Translations under genes and position numbers: made by a program
From: a virus
Length of the DNA: 43,829 nt
Strand: one strand, 5' to 3'
Virus record (IMG/VR): IMGVR_UViG_3300021959_000091
Span: 1-43,829 of that record
The notes under the pieces: model-generated
What the model saw: only the letters and a program-made list of their open reading frames with translations
The model's database searches: none
What the model was told of the DNA's origin: nothing
Shown here: positions 1 to 7,511 of the stretch, piece by piece
Numbering within the stretch: position 1 is the first letter of the stretch
How the letters are laid out: every line of letters starts with the position of its first letter

Positions 1-482
1 ATAAGGTAATCATATCTGTTGATAAGGACTTCTTACAGCTGGTTAATGATAAAACCTTTATGTATGACCCGATTCGTAAGCGTGAGTTTAGATTAGAGAC
101 ATTTAAAGAGGATACTGACTATACAAAGCAAGAATGGCTACGTGCTAAATGTCTTCTAGGTGATAAGTCAGACAATGTCCCAGGTATTCCAAGATTTGGT
201 AAAGCTAGAGTTCGTAAGTGGCTTGATGGTGACATACAACTTAATGAAGAACAAGAAGCTATCTTTGAGAAGAACATGAAGGTGTTTGACCTTAATGAGA
301 TTATGAGTCATACAGCAGAAGCTGAGTACTATCAAGAACAACTTGATGCAGAGGTGACTGATGACTGGGCTATGTTTGTGTATGAATGTGAGCAGTTAGA
401 GCTTACCAACATTCTTAAGAAGAAAGAGAGTTGGCACTCGTTGTTTATTTTACCAAACAAGTTGCTTTCAATGTTCGGTTAG
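1..482 (+). CDS. rnh: 5'-3' nuclease (RNase H/FEN family), C-terminal part
   Basis: Partial gene: the frame is open from base 3 to the left window edge, so the ATG at 60 is internal and the true start lies outside. The visible 160 residues begin with VIISVDKDFLQLV, a typical end of the 5'-nuclease catalytic domain with an acidic metal-binding DKD. The segment LGDKSDNVPGIPRFGKA follows; it is the helix-three-turn DNA-binding motif of FEN/Pol I 5'-nuclease/T4 RNase H proteins. By family knowledge the enzyme removes RNA primers and flaps on the lagging strand. It stops at TAG, 13 bases before the primase start, so the two form a replication pair. Which subfamily (T4 rnh or another phage exonuclease) cannot be fixed without the N-terminus. 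Confidence 0.85.
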   Translation, partial: KVIISVDKDFLQLVNDKTFMYDPIRKREFRLETFKEDTDYTKQEWLRAKCLLGDKSDNVPGIPRFGKARVRKWLDGDIQLNEEQEAIFEKNMKVFDLNEIMSHTAEAEYYQEQLDAEVTDDWAMFVYECEQLELTNILKKKESWHSLFILPNKLLSMFG

Positions 483-489
483 GTATAAT
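462..489 (+). promoter_or_regulatory. sigma70-like promoter of the primase gene
   Basis: TTGCTT (462-467), a 16-base spacer and a perfect TATAAT (484-489). Six bases separate the -10 box from the GTG at 496, so the expected transcription start falls on the start codon itself. The -35 lies inside the end of the nuclease gene. Confidence 0.55.
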
Positions 490-495
490 AAGGTT

Positions 496-1527
496 GTGAT
501 CTCACTCCCACGAGAATATATTATTGCTAAGTTCTACGAATATGGTCGTGGACCTATCTATAATCGATTCAATAATGTATATCAGTGCTCATGCCCTATT
601 TGTAGAGAGTCACTAAAGAAGCGAAGGTGTTATTACATTCCGGAGAATGATAACATATATTGTCATAACTGCGGATGGTCAAGTAAGCCTTTTAAATGGA
701 TTAAAGAGGTTGGTGGTTATAGTAACACAGATATTATTGAAGAGGTAAAGGATTATGATGTTACAATCGATATATCGAAAGATGATGAGGTAAGACCTAC
801 TATACAAGTTGAGACCTTACCTGAGGATAGTATCAACTTCAGTGATGAGCATCAACTTAACTACTATAACGATAGTATTATCATTAGAGCTTGCAAGCAT
901 ATCATAAAGTCGAGAAGGTTAGATACAGCTGTCAATAGACCTGATAACCTATATGTCTCACTTAAGGATAAGGTTCATAAGAATAGAATTGTAATACCTT
1001 TCGTTAACGAGAGAGGTGAGGTAGAGTTCTATCAGACAAGAACTGTAATGACATCTGACCTAAAGACTAAGCCAAAGTATCTCGGTAAGGTTGGATCAGA
1101 GAAGACACTATTCAACATTGATAAAGTATCAAGTGATCATGATAAGGTATACATCTTCGAAGGTCCTATCGATGCCTTCTTTGTGCGTAACTCTGTAGCA
1201 GTTGCTGGTATTACTGAGAAGGGTAGATCATTTACTAAGAGGCAAGAAGAACAGTTGAATGGTACTCTTAAATGGTATGATAAGGTGTGGATCCTCGACT
1301 CTCAGTGGGGTGATAAGGCATCCATGATAAAGTCAGAGGCTCTCCTTAACCAAGGGGAGACAGTGTTTATATGGCCGGAAACCATAGGTAAGAAGTTCAA
1401 AGACTTTAATGATATCGCTATCGCAGCTAAGAAAGATGAAATTAGCTGGGAATGGATAGAAAAAAATACTTATAAGGGATTATCAGGTATTGTTAGGATG
1501 ACTGAGATTAAGAAGTTTAATAACTAA
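496..1527 (+). CDS. 61: DNA primase, T4 gp61-like
   Basis: 343 residues, almost the length of T4 gp61 (342). An N-terminal zinc ribbon is visible as C33-x2-C36 and C56-x2-C59 (CPIC, CHNC). A TOPRIM catalytic core follows: EGPID with E222 and D226, then WILDSQWGD with D268. It makes RNA primers for lagging-strand synthesis with the replicative helicase. GTG is the only start near the 5' end that keeps the whole zinc finger. A weak AAGG precedes it, but the -10 box is so close that the transcript may be leaderless. The gene follows the 5' nuclease, which removes the primers this enzyme lays down. Its last codons lie in a duplicated 26-bp stretch (see the repeat at 1486-1573). Confidence 0.9.
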   Translation: MISLPREYIIAKFYEYGRGPIYNRFNNVYQCSCPICRESLKKRRCYYIPENDNIYCHNCGWSSKPFKWIKEVGGYSNTDIIEEVKDYDVTIDISKDDEVRPTIQVETLPEDSINFSDEHQLNYYNDSIIIRACKHIIKSRRLDTAVNRPDNLYVSLKDKVHKNRIVIPFVNERGEVEFYQTRTVMTSDLKTKPKYLGKVGSEKTLFNIDKVSSDHDKVYIFEGPIDAFFVRNSVAVAGITEKGRSFTKRQEEQLNGTLKWYDKVWILDSQWGDKASMIKSEALLNQGETVFIWPETIGKKFKDFNDIAIAAKKDEISWEWIEKNTYKGLSGIVRMTEIKKFNN

Positions 1528-1573
1528 AAAAAATACCCACCGAAGTGGGTATTGTTAGGATGACTGCGATTAA
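1486..1573. repeat. 26-bp direct repeat flanking a terminator
   Basis: GGTATTGTTAGGATGACTG at 1486-1504 recurs at 1548-1566. The identity continues through one mismatch (A/C) into GATTAA, giving 25 of 26 matching bases (1486-1511 and 1548-1573). The first copy encodes the primase C-terminus. The second is non-coding and its first five bases form the right arm of the terminator hairpin. Confidence 0.9.
1525..1552 (-). terminator. Rho-independent terminator with UUCG loop
   Basis: On the minus strand, ATACCCAC pairs with GTGGGTAT around a TTCG loop (stem 1533-1540 and 1545-1552) and a run of eight T follows. It lies just downstream of the minus-strand gene 1586-2032. On the plus strand no T-run follows. 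Confidence 0.85.
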
Positions 1574-1585
1574 AATATTCTCAAC

Positions 1586-2032
1586 CTATACACCTTTAAG
1601 TGATGGGTTGTCAGATTGTGCAAGATAACCACGGAAGGTCTCATTAAGAGCTGCAAGATCTGTTGCAACCTTTGAAACACGTCGTTGTTCACCTTTCATC
1701 TTATCAAAGAGTGTATCGGATTCAGCATTACCAAGGGCATATGCAACGGAATTAGGATCAGATGCATCATTAAGCTTCTTGAGGAATTCATCACCAGCTG
1801 CAATCCAACCAGTAAGTGTGTTAACCATAGCAGTATTAATTTCACCTTGTGCTTCTGCAGCCTTAACTGCAGGATCAACTGCGGCAATCTCAGCAGCAGC
1901 TTCTGGATCAGCTTCTACATCAACATCAAACTCACCTGTTGATGTATCATCATCAAGCTCAAGCTCAAATGCTTCTTTCTCCTGGTCGTTCTCCTTAAGA
2001 ACCTTCGCGAACCTATTTCCAAATTTAGTCAT
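1586..2032 (-). CDS. Conserved-looking phage protein, unknown function
   Basis: 148 residues from ATG at 2032 (MTKFGNRF...). A longer frame to 2068 is possible, but the late-type element ACTAAATA ends five bases before the 2032 ATG, so the upstream extension would lie in the promoter. After a basic N-terminus the protein has an acidic stretch (ELELDDDTSTGEFDVDVEAD) and an Ala-rich helical segment. No catalytic motif is visible. The short basic start, acidic middle and late promoter resemble the small prohead-core or internal proteins of T4-like phages, but this is only inference. A strong terminator lies directly after it. Confidence 0.75.
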   Translation of the reverse strand: MTKFGNRFAKVLKENDQEKEAFELELDDDTSTGEFDVDVEADPEAAAEIAAVDPAVKAAEAQGEINTAMVNTLTGWIAAGDEFLKKLNDASDPNSVAYALGNAESDTLFDKMKGEQRRVSKVATDLAALNETFRGYLAQSDNPSLKGV

Positions 2033-2037
2033 GTTAA

Positions 2038-2045
2038 TATTTAGT
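2038..2045 (-). promoter_or_regulatory. T4-type late promoter (ACTAAATA) for 1586-2032
   Basis: The TAAATA core is followed by exactly five bases and then ATG at 2032. Predicted transcript is leaderless. It is divergent from the late promoter at 2052-2059. Confidence 0.65.
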
Positions 2046-2051
2046 CTAGGG

Positions 2052-2059
2052 CATAAATA
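2052..2059 (+). promoter_or_regulatory. T4-type late promoter (CATAAATA) for 2067-2393
   Basis: The core is followed by seven bases and then ATG at 2067. The expected start gives a leader of about two bases. Confidence 0.6.
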
Positions 2060-2066
2060 ATAATAC

Positions 2067-2393
2067 ATGAATCAGTCAGAAAATCCATATTCTACAAAAT
2101 TTAATGATCGACCTGTTAAACTTAAGGGCAATACTGACGATCAAGTTGCTAAATATAAGGACGAAGAGAATGGGCAGAAGGCTGGTCCAGTACTTCCATT
2201 CGAACTTGAGAAACTTACAGAGGTTCTTGGTAATACATTCGTATCCCTCGCTGAGCTACACCGTATGTTAAACAATGTTAAGAATAATGAATCAGTAGAT
2301 GATCAGGATATAAAGAATCTACAAGATAAGATTGATAAGATTAACAATCTAATCCTTGAGCTACCTAAAGAAGTAGCAAAGTTGTCACTTTAA
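2067..2393 (+). CDS. Small protein of unknown function, C-terminal coiled coil
   Basis: 108 residues, not recognised. The first half is hydrophilic and disordered-looking (KLKGNTDDQVAKYKDEENG). The second half, from about residue 48, is a heptad-like helix rich in Leu, Asn and Lys ending ILELPKEVAKLSL, probably a coiled coil. It has its own late-type promoter, diverging from the gene at 1586-2032, which suggests expression with virion genes although it lies beside the replication genes. No Shine-Dalgarno sequence is visible. Confidence 0.75.
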   Translation: MNQSENPYSTKFNDRPVKLKGNTDDQVAKYKDEENGQKAGPVLPFELEKLTEVLGNTFVSLAELHRMLNNVKNNESVDDQDIKNLQDKIDKINNLILELPKEVAKLSL

Positions 2394-2395
2394 AG

Positions 2396-2426
2396 TTGAT
2401 TCTTTAAAGAAAGACCTTATTATTAT
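2396..2426 (+). promoter_or_regulatory. Possible sigma70-like promoter for 2433-2801
   Basis: TTGATT (2396-2401) and TATTAT (2421-2426) with a rather long 19-base spacer, six bases before ATG at 2433. The placement matches the other sigma70-like promoters here; the spacer makes it weak. Confidence 0.35.
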
Positions 2427-2432
2427 AGTACA

Positions 2433-2801
2433 ATGTTAAGGTCACTATTTATTACAAGCTTTGTATCCGCCCTATTTGCATTTGGGTTAACTGAATTCAT
2501 TAGCTTCTGGAATACATTTGCTATTGTTACAGGTACACAGTTTATAGTATTTTGGGTGATTAACTCACGCAAACAGCTTGATAAAGATGTGATCTTTAGT
2601 GAGTTTGAAACTAATATGGATGAAATCCTTTCTCTAAGTCAAGTAGCTGTTGAATGTCCTTGTGGTAATCACGTGTTTGAGGAGGAAGTGTTTGTTAACT
2701 CAGAGAATATCCATAGATGCCCTAAGTGTAACAACAATATTAAGCTTGATACACAGATCCGTGCAGTTCTTCAAACAGATCCATCTGAGGTTACAGGTTA
2801 A
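2433..2801 (+). CDS. Membrane protein with C-terminal zinc ribbon
   Basis: 122 residues. Two hydrophobic segments (about residues 4-20 and 27-45) form a hairpin in the membrane. A soluble tail carries CPCG (from about residue 74) and CPKC (from about residue 94), a four-cysteine zinc ribbon. The ribbon probably faces the cytoplasm. No enzyme motif is visible and I do not recognise the family. It is the first of three small genes that each appear to have a sigma70-like promoter, suggesting early expression and perhaps host takeover; that is inference. Confidence 0.75.
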   Translation: MLRSLFITSFVSALFAFGLTEFISFWNTFAIVTGTQFIVFWVINSRKQLDKDVIFSEFETNMDEILSLSQVAVECPCGNHVFEEEVFVNSENIHRCPKCNNNIKLDTQIRAVLQTDPSEVTG

Positions 2802-2819
2802 AAGGAACTTCTGTATAAT
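2791..2819 (+). promoter_or_regulatory. sigma70-like promoter for 2825-2968
   Basis: TTACAG (2791-2796), a 17-base spacer and a perfect TATAAT (2814-2819). Only five bases (TAGGT) separate it from ATG at 2825, so the transcript should begin at or within a base of the start codon. Confidence 0.55.
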
Positions 2820-2824
2820 TAGGT

Positions 2825-2968
2825 ATGGCGAATGACAAACCTATTACAGAGCAGGAGATTGAACTTGCAGTATCAGTTGCGAAATTGATGATTGAGTTAG
2901 ATGATAAACAACTCGAGCTTGATGATCTTAAAGAGCTAGTTAATCTGCTAGATAAAAAGGAACTATAA
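2825..2968 (+). CDS. 47-residue acidic helical protein, unknown function
   Basis: Short gene, ATG at 2825 to TAA at 2966-2968: MANDKPITEQEIELAVSVAK and so on, ending LLDKKEL. The product is strongly acidic with heptad-spaced Leu/Ile (LDDKQLELDDLKELVNLL), so it probably forms a single amphipathic helix or coiled coil. A good sigma70-like promoter directly before the ATG and the tight packing between its neighbours support it as a real gene. The function is unknown; small acidic early phage proteins often bind host proteins, but nothing here shows that. Confidence 0.65.
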   Translation: MANDKPITEQEIELAVSVAKLMIELDDKQLELDDLKELVNLLDKKEL

Positions 2969-2993
2969 TATAATAAAAGTATACCAATATAAT
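2964..2993 (+). promoter_or_regulatory. Cluster of TATAAT -10 boxes before 2997-3242
   Basis: Three TATAAT hexamers (2964-2969, 2969-2974, 2988-2993) lie before ATG at 2997. No convincing -35 is visible. The first two overlap the stop of the preceding small gene. Confidence 0.35.
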
Positions 2994-2996
2994 ATA

Positions 2997-3242
2997 ATGA
3001 CTAATAAAATTGAAATGAAGCGTAAAGACGGTACCGTTGAGTATATGACCCATGAAGAATTCTCCAGATGGGCATGCCTTGTTGAAGGTATTCAAGCTGT
3101 AGACCAGAAGCTAGTAGATGCAAATGTACCAGATACTAATACTAAGTGGGTTAAGCCATTAGCTTTTGAGAAGTATATCCAAGAACGTTTTCATTCAATG
3201 TTACGTGACGTAGAAGTCGAGCATCGTATCGGTAATATTTAA
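2997..3242 (+). CDS. Small protein of unknown function
   Basis: 81 residues beginning MTNKIEMKRKDGTVEYMT. It has mixed charge, two Trp and a single Cys, with no signal peptide or membrane segment. The N-terminus reads like a short beta-hairpin followed by helices. I do not recognise the family. It is the last gene of the left plus-strand series and is followed by a clear hairpin terminator. It lacks a Shine-Dalgarno sequence and sits behind a cluster of TATAAT boxes. Confidence 0.7.
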   Translation: MTNKIEMKRKDGTVEYMTHEEFSRWACLVEGIQAVDQKLVDANVPDTNTKWVKPLAFEKYIQERFHSMLRDVEVEHRIGNI

Positions 3243-3270
3243 AATAACCAATAAACTTATAATAATATAT

Positions 3271-3297
3271 TAAGAGCCTCCTATGGAGGCTTTTTTT
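3271..3297 (+). terminator. Rho-independent terminator ending the left plus-strand genes
   Basis: GCCTCC (3276-3281) pairs with GGAGGC (3285-3290) around a three-base loop, followed by seven T. The T-run overlaps the TAA of the convergent minus-strand gene ending at 3296. Confidence 0.85.
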
Positions 3298-6133
3298 ATG
3301 GTGGGTTTGACTGTGATGGAGTAACAGGCGGTGACGGTACTGGTGTACCAGTCGGTGTCGGTGTTGGAGAGAATGATGTTGCTGGCTTCGTTGATGACTG
3401 AGACGGTGCAGGTGGTGTTGGAGGTGGAGTTTTAGTCGGTGTAGGTGTATTAGTCTTACTATTTGATATAGTAGGAGTAGGTGTACCTGTCTTAGTAGGA
3501 GTAGGTGTACCTGTCTTAGACGGTGTAGGTGTATTAGTCTGACTTGGTTGTACTAAAGTACTTGATGCAGTCGGTGTTGGTGTACCTGTACCTGTATTAG
3601 ACAATGTGATCGGTGGAGTAGGTACTGGTGTCTGACTATTTGATATAGTTGGAGTAGGTGTTATTGTTGGTTGTGCTGTTGGGGTAGGAGTACCTGTAGG
3701 AGTACCTGTCTGTGTAGGTGTCTGTGTTGGTGTTACTGTTGGTTGTGCTGTTGGGCTAAATGATATTGTAGGAGTAACTGACTGACTCACTGGATTTGTA
3801 GGATCAGGTGAGCGGGTAACACTAACTGTCTGTGAATTTGATACAGTTGGGGTAGGTGTACCGGTCTGTGTAGGTGTCGGAGTACCTGTATTAGACTGTG
3901 AAGGAACTGGTGTGTAAGTATTAGCTATCGTCCCTGTTGGAGTCATAGTTGGAGTCATAGTAGGTGTATGACTTGCAGGTGTAAACGTAATACACACAGT
4001 ACTTGTTGCAGTAGGTGTCGGTGTACCTGTTGGAGTCTGGGTGTATGACACAATCGGTGTACCAGTTGGTGTAGCAGTTTGCGTAGTAGTAGCAGTTGGT
4101 GTACCTGTTGGTGTAGTACTCGTCGAAGCAGCTGGTGGAGCACCGGCGGATCTTGAAGCTGTTGGAGTATTAGTTTGTGTTGGTGTTACTGTTGGTTGTG
4201 CTGTTGGAGTAGGTGTACCTGTCGATGTAGGAGTTGGTGATGGACAAATAATAGGACACTCAAGAGTGTAGGTCCAACCTGGTTTATCATGAACAGGGCT
4301 TTGAATAGTAACAGTTGCATCATTAACATTAGCACGTGCAACCTCTACGCTGGCTGTACCCTCTGTTGTTGTATCAACTGTAGGATAACCATCCATTGCT
4401 AGAGTTGTACCATCATAATCAATGTTCTCTGCAATTAAAGCGTTAATAAATGTCTGTCTCTTACTACCACCGAATGCATAACTGCTATTACCAATGAATC
4501 CTGTATCAATAATTACAGCACCTTTGTAGTTTACAATGAATCTATCTGGACCATCTTCAACATCATATGTAAGATTAATACATCTCTCAAATAAGGCAGT
4601 TGGTGTTATGGTAGGTGTAGGTGTACCTGTAGGTGTCACAGTCGAAGTCTGTGATATTGTAGGTGTAATCGATACTGACGGTGTATTAGTCGGAGTAGTT
4701 TGTGGTGTACCAGTCGGAGTAGGGGTATTAGTTGCAGTAGCTGAAGGTGGTGCTACTGTACCTGTCTGTGTAGGTGTCTGTGTACGTGTCGGTGTGAAAG
4801 TTGTTGCTGGAGTACCTGGAGGTGTTCCAGATACAGTAGGTGGTGTTGGAGGAGGAGTCGATACTGGTCTTGTTTGACTAGGTGTAGGGGTAAGTGTACC
4901 AGTAGGTGTAACACTATTTGAAACAGTAGGGGTAGGGGAAGGTGCAACAGCAGCAAGTTCAATTTTAAGAATCTTATTAGCAGCAGCTGGTGAATAGTAA
5001 ATAGAATTACCAATAGATGTACCAAATGTATACCACCCACCATTAGATAATGTAGAGCCTGAGCTAGCAAGAGTAGAGCTAATATCTAAATATTGAATAG
5101 AATCATCAGATGGGTCAATCCATATAAGGAATGGGATGTTCCAAGGTACACTATATACTTTACCATCACCACCAAGCACAGAACTAAATGAAGCAGCATT
5201 AGGAGTAAGATATGATCCTGGATTGCTATCAGTCATCTCATCGATGATAGCATCTGGGTATGGAATCTCAGTAACCGAATCATCTGATGTATCAATCTTA
5301 AGAATAGCACGGGCTTTATGACCATGTGCATAGATACAACCATTACTAGCAAGAACACCACTTCTATATTTGTTGAACCAAGTAGCATTCTGCAGAACAT
5401 CATTAGATCTAAATGCATTATTCATTGGTGCATTACCAGAAAGAGAATCTGTACCCCAAGATACACTATTATCAGTTGTATCAAGGATGTTAATACGTGA
5501 CGCCCCATAAGGCATACCATACATCTTATCATTACCACCATTTACAGCACCCCAGTTGGTATCATAGAACATACCACTCTCAGAAGCATATGTAGGACGG
5601 ACTTGATAGATAAGATCTGTTCTTGGAGCCGTAGCCCAAGCAATACTAGAAGCAACATTATCAGTTGTAGTGTTAACTACACGCCACCAACGACCACCAG
5701 TGTAACTTGGGATGTAAACTCTGTCGTTATTATATACAGGACCACGTGCTTGAAGTGAAAAGGTTCCATTACCAGTTACCTCACTAAAAGTTGGTGGGTT
5801 AGTACTAGGATCTATAACAAGTGATGTATTAGCACCATGTGGACCTGTGTAGATCTTTCCATTATCAGCAATAGCAGCACCAACATACTTGTTTAGTGTA
5901 CTGGTAGGTTCAAAAGCATTAATATTATACTCAACCTGTGAATCGTCATTCGGATCATGCTGAACTACCTCTTGAGCAGCGTAAGGTATCAAGTATAAGT
6001 TACCATCACTAGCATATTCAATACCTCTATACTGTAGATTAACACCTACAGATAAATCTTCAGTCCCTACGTACGATAGAGTAAAGTTACCAGCTGTTGG
6101 TGTAGTACTTGGGGTTGGTGGAGGTGCAGGCAT
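3296..6133 (-). CDS. Large adhesin-like protein: beta-propeller plus Pro/Thr-rich repeats
   Basis: 945 residues. After a Pro-rich start (MPAPPPTPSTTPT), residues about 15-395 carry repeated units of the type DGKIY..P.GA....IDxSDDSV, typical of a kelch/NHL-like beta-propeller. About 120 residues of TPTPTPTGT-type low complexity follow, then a folded domain at about 516-629 (RFIVNYKGAVIIDTGFIGN ... CPIICP). Another roughly 315 residues of Pro/Thr/Ser repeats run to the C-terminus. The inserted domain is also in the next gene (6140-7462). It lies at the end of the fibre cluster, so a receptor-binding or decoration role is likely. The Pro/Thr stretches look like extended stalks. It is separated from its upstream gene by six bases and is presumably co-transcribed. 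Confidence 0.85.
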   Translation of the reverse strand: MPAPPPTPSTTPTAGNFTLSYVGTEDLSVGVNLQYRGIEYASDGNLYLIPYAAQEVVQHDPNDDSQVEYNINAFEPTSTLNKYVGAAIADNGKIYTGPHGANTSLVIDPSTNPPTFSEVTGNGTFSLQARGPVYNNDRVYIPSYTGGRWWRVVNTTTDNVASSIAWATAPRTDLIYQVRPTYASESGMFYDTNWGAVNGGNDKMYGMPYGASRINILDTTDNSVSWGTDSLSGNAPMNNAFRSNDVLQNATWFNKYRSGVLASNGCIYAHGHKARAILKIDTSDDSVTEIPYPDAIIDEMTDSNPGSYLTPNAASFSSVLGGDGKVYSVPWNIPFLIWIDPSDDSIQYLDISSTLASSGSTLSNGGWYTFGTSIGNSIYYSPAAANKILKIELAAVAPSPTPTVSNSVTPTGTLTPTPSQTRPVSTPPPTPPTVSGTPPGTPATTFTPTRTQTPTQTGTVAPPSATATNTPTPTGTPQTTPTNTPSVSITPTISQTSTVTPTGTPTPTITPTALFERCINLTYDVEDGPDRFIVNYKGAVIIDTGFIGNSSYAFGGSKRQTFINALIAENIDYDGTTLAMDGYPTVDTTTEGTASVEVARANVNDATVTIQSPVHDKPGWTYTLECPIICPSPTPTSTGTPTPTAQPTVTPTQTNTPTASRSAGAPPAASTSTTPTGTPTATTTQTATPTGTPIVSYTQTPTGTPTPTATSTVCITFTPASHTPTMTPTMTPTGTIANTYTPVPSQSNTGTPTPTQTGTPTPTVSNSQTVSVTRSPDPTNPVSQSVTPTISFSPTAQPTVTPTQTPTQTGTPTGTPTPTAQPTITPTPTISNSQTPVPTPPITLSNTGTGTPTPTASSTLVQPSQTNTPTPSKTGTPTPTKTGTPTPTISNSKTNTPTPTKTPPPTPPAPSQSSTKPATSFSPTPTPTGTPVPSPPVTPSQSNPP
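3300..4930. repeat. GT-rich minisatellite-like DNA coding for Pro/Thr repeats
   Basis: Degenerate units of the type GTAGGTGTACCTGT fill 3300-4250 and 4590-4930, with a unique domain between them. A perfect 24-bp tandem pair lies at 3471-3494 and 3495-3518, encoding eight residues (TKTGTPTP, in register) twice. Such DNA could expand or contract by slippage or recombination. Confidence 0.85.
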
Positions 6134-6139
6134 AGTCTA

Positions 6140-7462
6140 TTAGAGATTAGTAAATACGATTCTACGTAGTGTCTCATGTTGTTGAGTTAGTCCGCATAAG
6201 AAACTATCTTCAGTACCGCATGAGAGGGTATAATAAGGGCAACCAACAAGAACTTCCCAGTCAGTTGTTGAAAGAGGGGCAAATACATTAACTTCAAGTC
6301 GTGAAGTATCAGTATCTTTATAGAATGAGCTGAGACCAGCGGATAACAAGCTATTCACTACAGGATAGCCATCAGAAGCAAGTTCAGTTGTTGGATACTC
6401 ACCATGATTGAATGATGAAAGGATACCAGCAATGAATACAGAGCGTGAAAAGCCACCATAATCGTAAATCGGGCTACCAACAAAGCCTGTATCAAGCTTA
6501 GTACCATCATCATAGTTAAATATGAATCTATAAGGGTTAGCTGGTGTAGCCCATTGTAGTTCTACATCACCAATAAAGGCTGACATGCCATATAAGAAAG
6601 TATTTGGATAGAAGCTCTCATTGATAGTAGCTCCTGTTGCTGAAAGGTCACAGTTACCATCAGGACATCCAACATGTGGCTCCATACCTAAGAAAGGTAG
6701 ACGTGGTTTATCTTCAGATGTTGGTACACCTTGTACTGTAGGTAGATCTGACCTATTATTAAAATCGAAAGGAACTAAAGGGGTAAATTCAAACTCTTCC
6801 TCATCTGCATCTGTTTGATTACCATCAACATGGAAACCTGTTGTTACAATAACACCGTTTGTAGTACCAGTAAGAGGTTTAACAAATGAAACACCAGGTC
6901 TATATCTAGATCCAGCTGAAATATCTAGACTTACTTCTTGTGTAAGCAAAGATGTAAAGAATGTATCACCTTCATCCTTATAATCGACGAATACCTTTCT
7001 TCCATAATCACCGAGACGTGCGCGAATGGTTCTTTTACCGTCACTAACAAGGTTAAACTGTGTAAGTGCTTGTGTTGTTATAACATCAAAATTGCTATCA
7101 CGGATTGTTATGCTATTTGGAACATAATCAACACCAGATCTTATTGCACCAGTTGTATATTCAAGTTCAGCAGCAAATACACCTAAGCTATCAAAGCCAA
7201 TACCAAGTACAGGCATGTTCATTGCTCGAGCAGTTTCAGCTACAAACGTTCCACCACCAGAAAACCCAAGATCAGGTCCAATACCACCACCACTCAATGT
7301 ATGAGCACCGTCTTGTAGAAACATACAATAGCCAATCTCATCATCAGCAGTCCAGCCACTTAATTCGTAAGTGAATGACCATGTGATGTCATACTGTGGA
7401 GACATTCCTTCCTCGAATACAGCTACTGAGGCAGCAGAAAGGGGAAGTGTTGGGTAAACCAT
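6140..7462 (-). CDS. Fibre/adhesin-like virion protein
   Basis: 440 residues from ATG at 7462. No family is recognised for the N-terminal 300 residues, which are beta-rich with many Gly/Thr/Asp. Residues about 307-409 (RFIFNYDDGTKLDTGFVG ... ASDGYPVV ... VLVGCPYY) match the domain inside the neighbouring 945-residue protein in order and key residues: RFI-NY, DTGF-G, GG-R--FI, DGYP and a final CP. A late-type promoter precedes it at the exact leaderless spacing. It probably starts a two-gene unit with 3296-6133. A receptor-contact role is inferred from context. Confidence 0.8.
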   Translation of the reverse strand: MVYPTLPLSAASVAVFEEGMSPQYDITWSFTYELSGWTADDEIGYCMFLQDGAHTLSGGGIGPDLGFSGGGTFVAETARAMNMPVLGIGFDSLGVFAAELEYTTGAIRSGVDYVPNSITIRDSNFDVITTQALTQFNLVSDGKRTIRARLGDYGRKVFVDYKDEGDTFFTSLLTQEVSLDISAGSRYRPGVSFVKPLTGTTNGVIVTTGFHVDGNQTDADEEEFEFTPLVPFDFNNRSDLPTVQGVPTSEDKPRLPFLGMEPHVGCPDGNCDLSATGATINESFYPNTFLYGMSAFIGDVELQWATPANPYRFIFNYDDGTKLDTGFVGSPIYDYGGFSRSVFIAGILSSFNHGEYPTTELASDGYPVVNSLLSAGLSSFYKDTDTSRLEVNVFAPLSTTDWEVLVGCPYYTLSCGTEDSFLCGLTQQHETLRRIVFTNL

Positions 7463-7467
7463 ATACT

Positions 7468-7475
7468 TATTTAAT
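7468..7475 (-). promoter_or_regulatory. T4-type late promoter (ATTAAATA) for 6140-7462
   Basis: The TAAATA core, exactly five bases, then ATG at 7462. Confidence 0.65.
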
Positions 7476-7511
7476 CCCCTATCTTATTTTTCAAGTGGGA
7501 TAATGTATATT

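Noticed and set aside
2033-2068. Longer start for the gene 1586-2032 (MYYYLCPRLNIN...)
   Set aside because: The extension runs through two divergent late promoters and is unlike a protein start.
4041-4877. Plus-strand open frames rich in Val and Gly opposite the Pro/Thr repeats
   Set aside because: They are antisense shadows of GT-rich repeat DNA, without promoter or start signals.
3300-4930. CRISPR array
   Set aside because: The repeats are degenerate, in frame and without unique spacers; they encode Pro/Thr residues.
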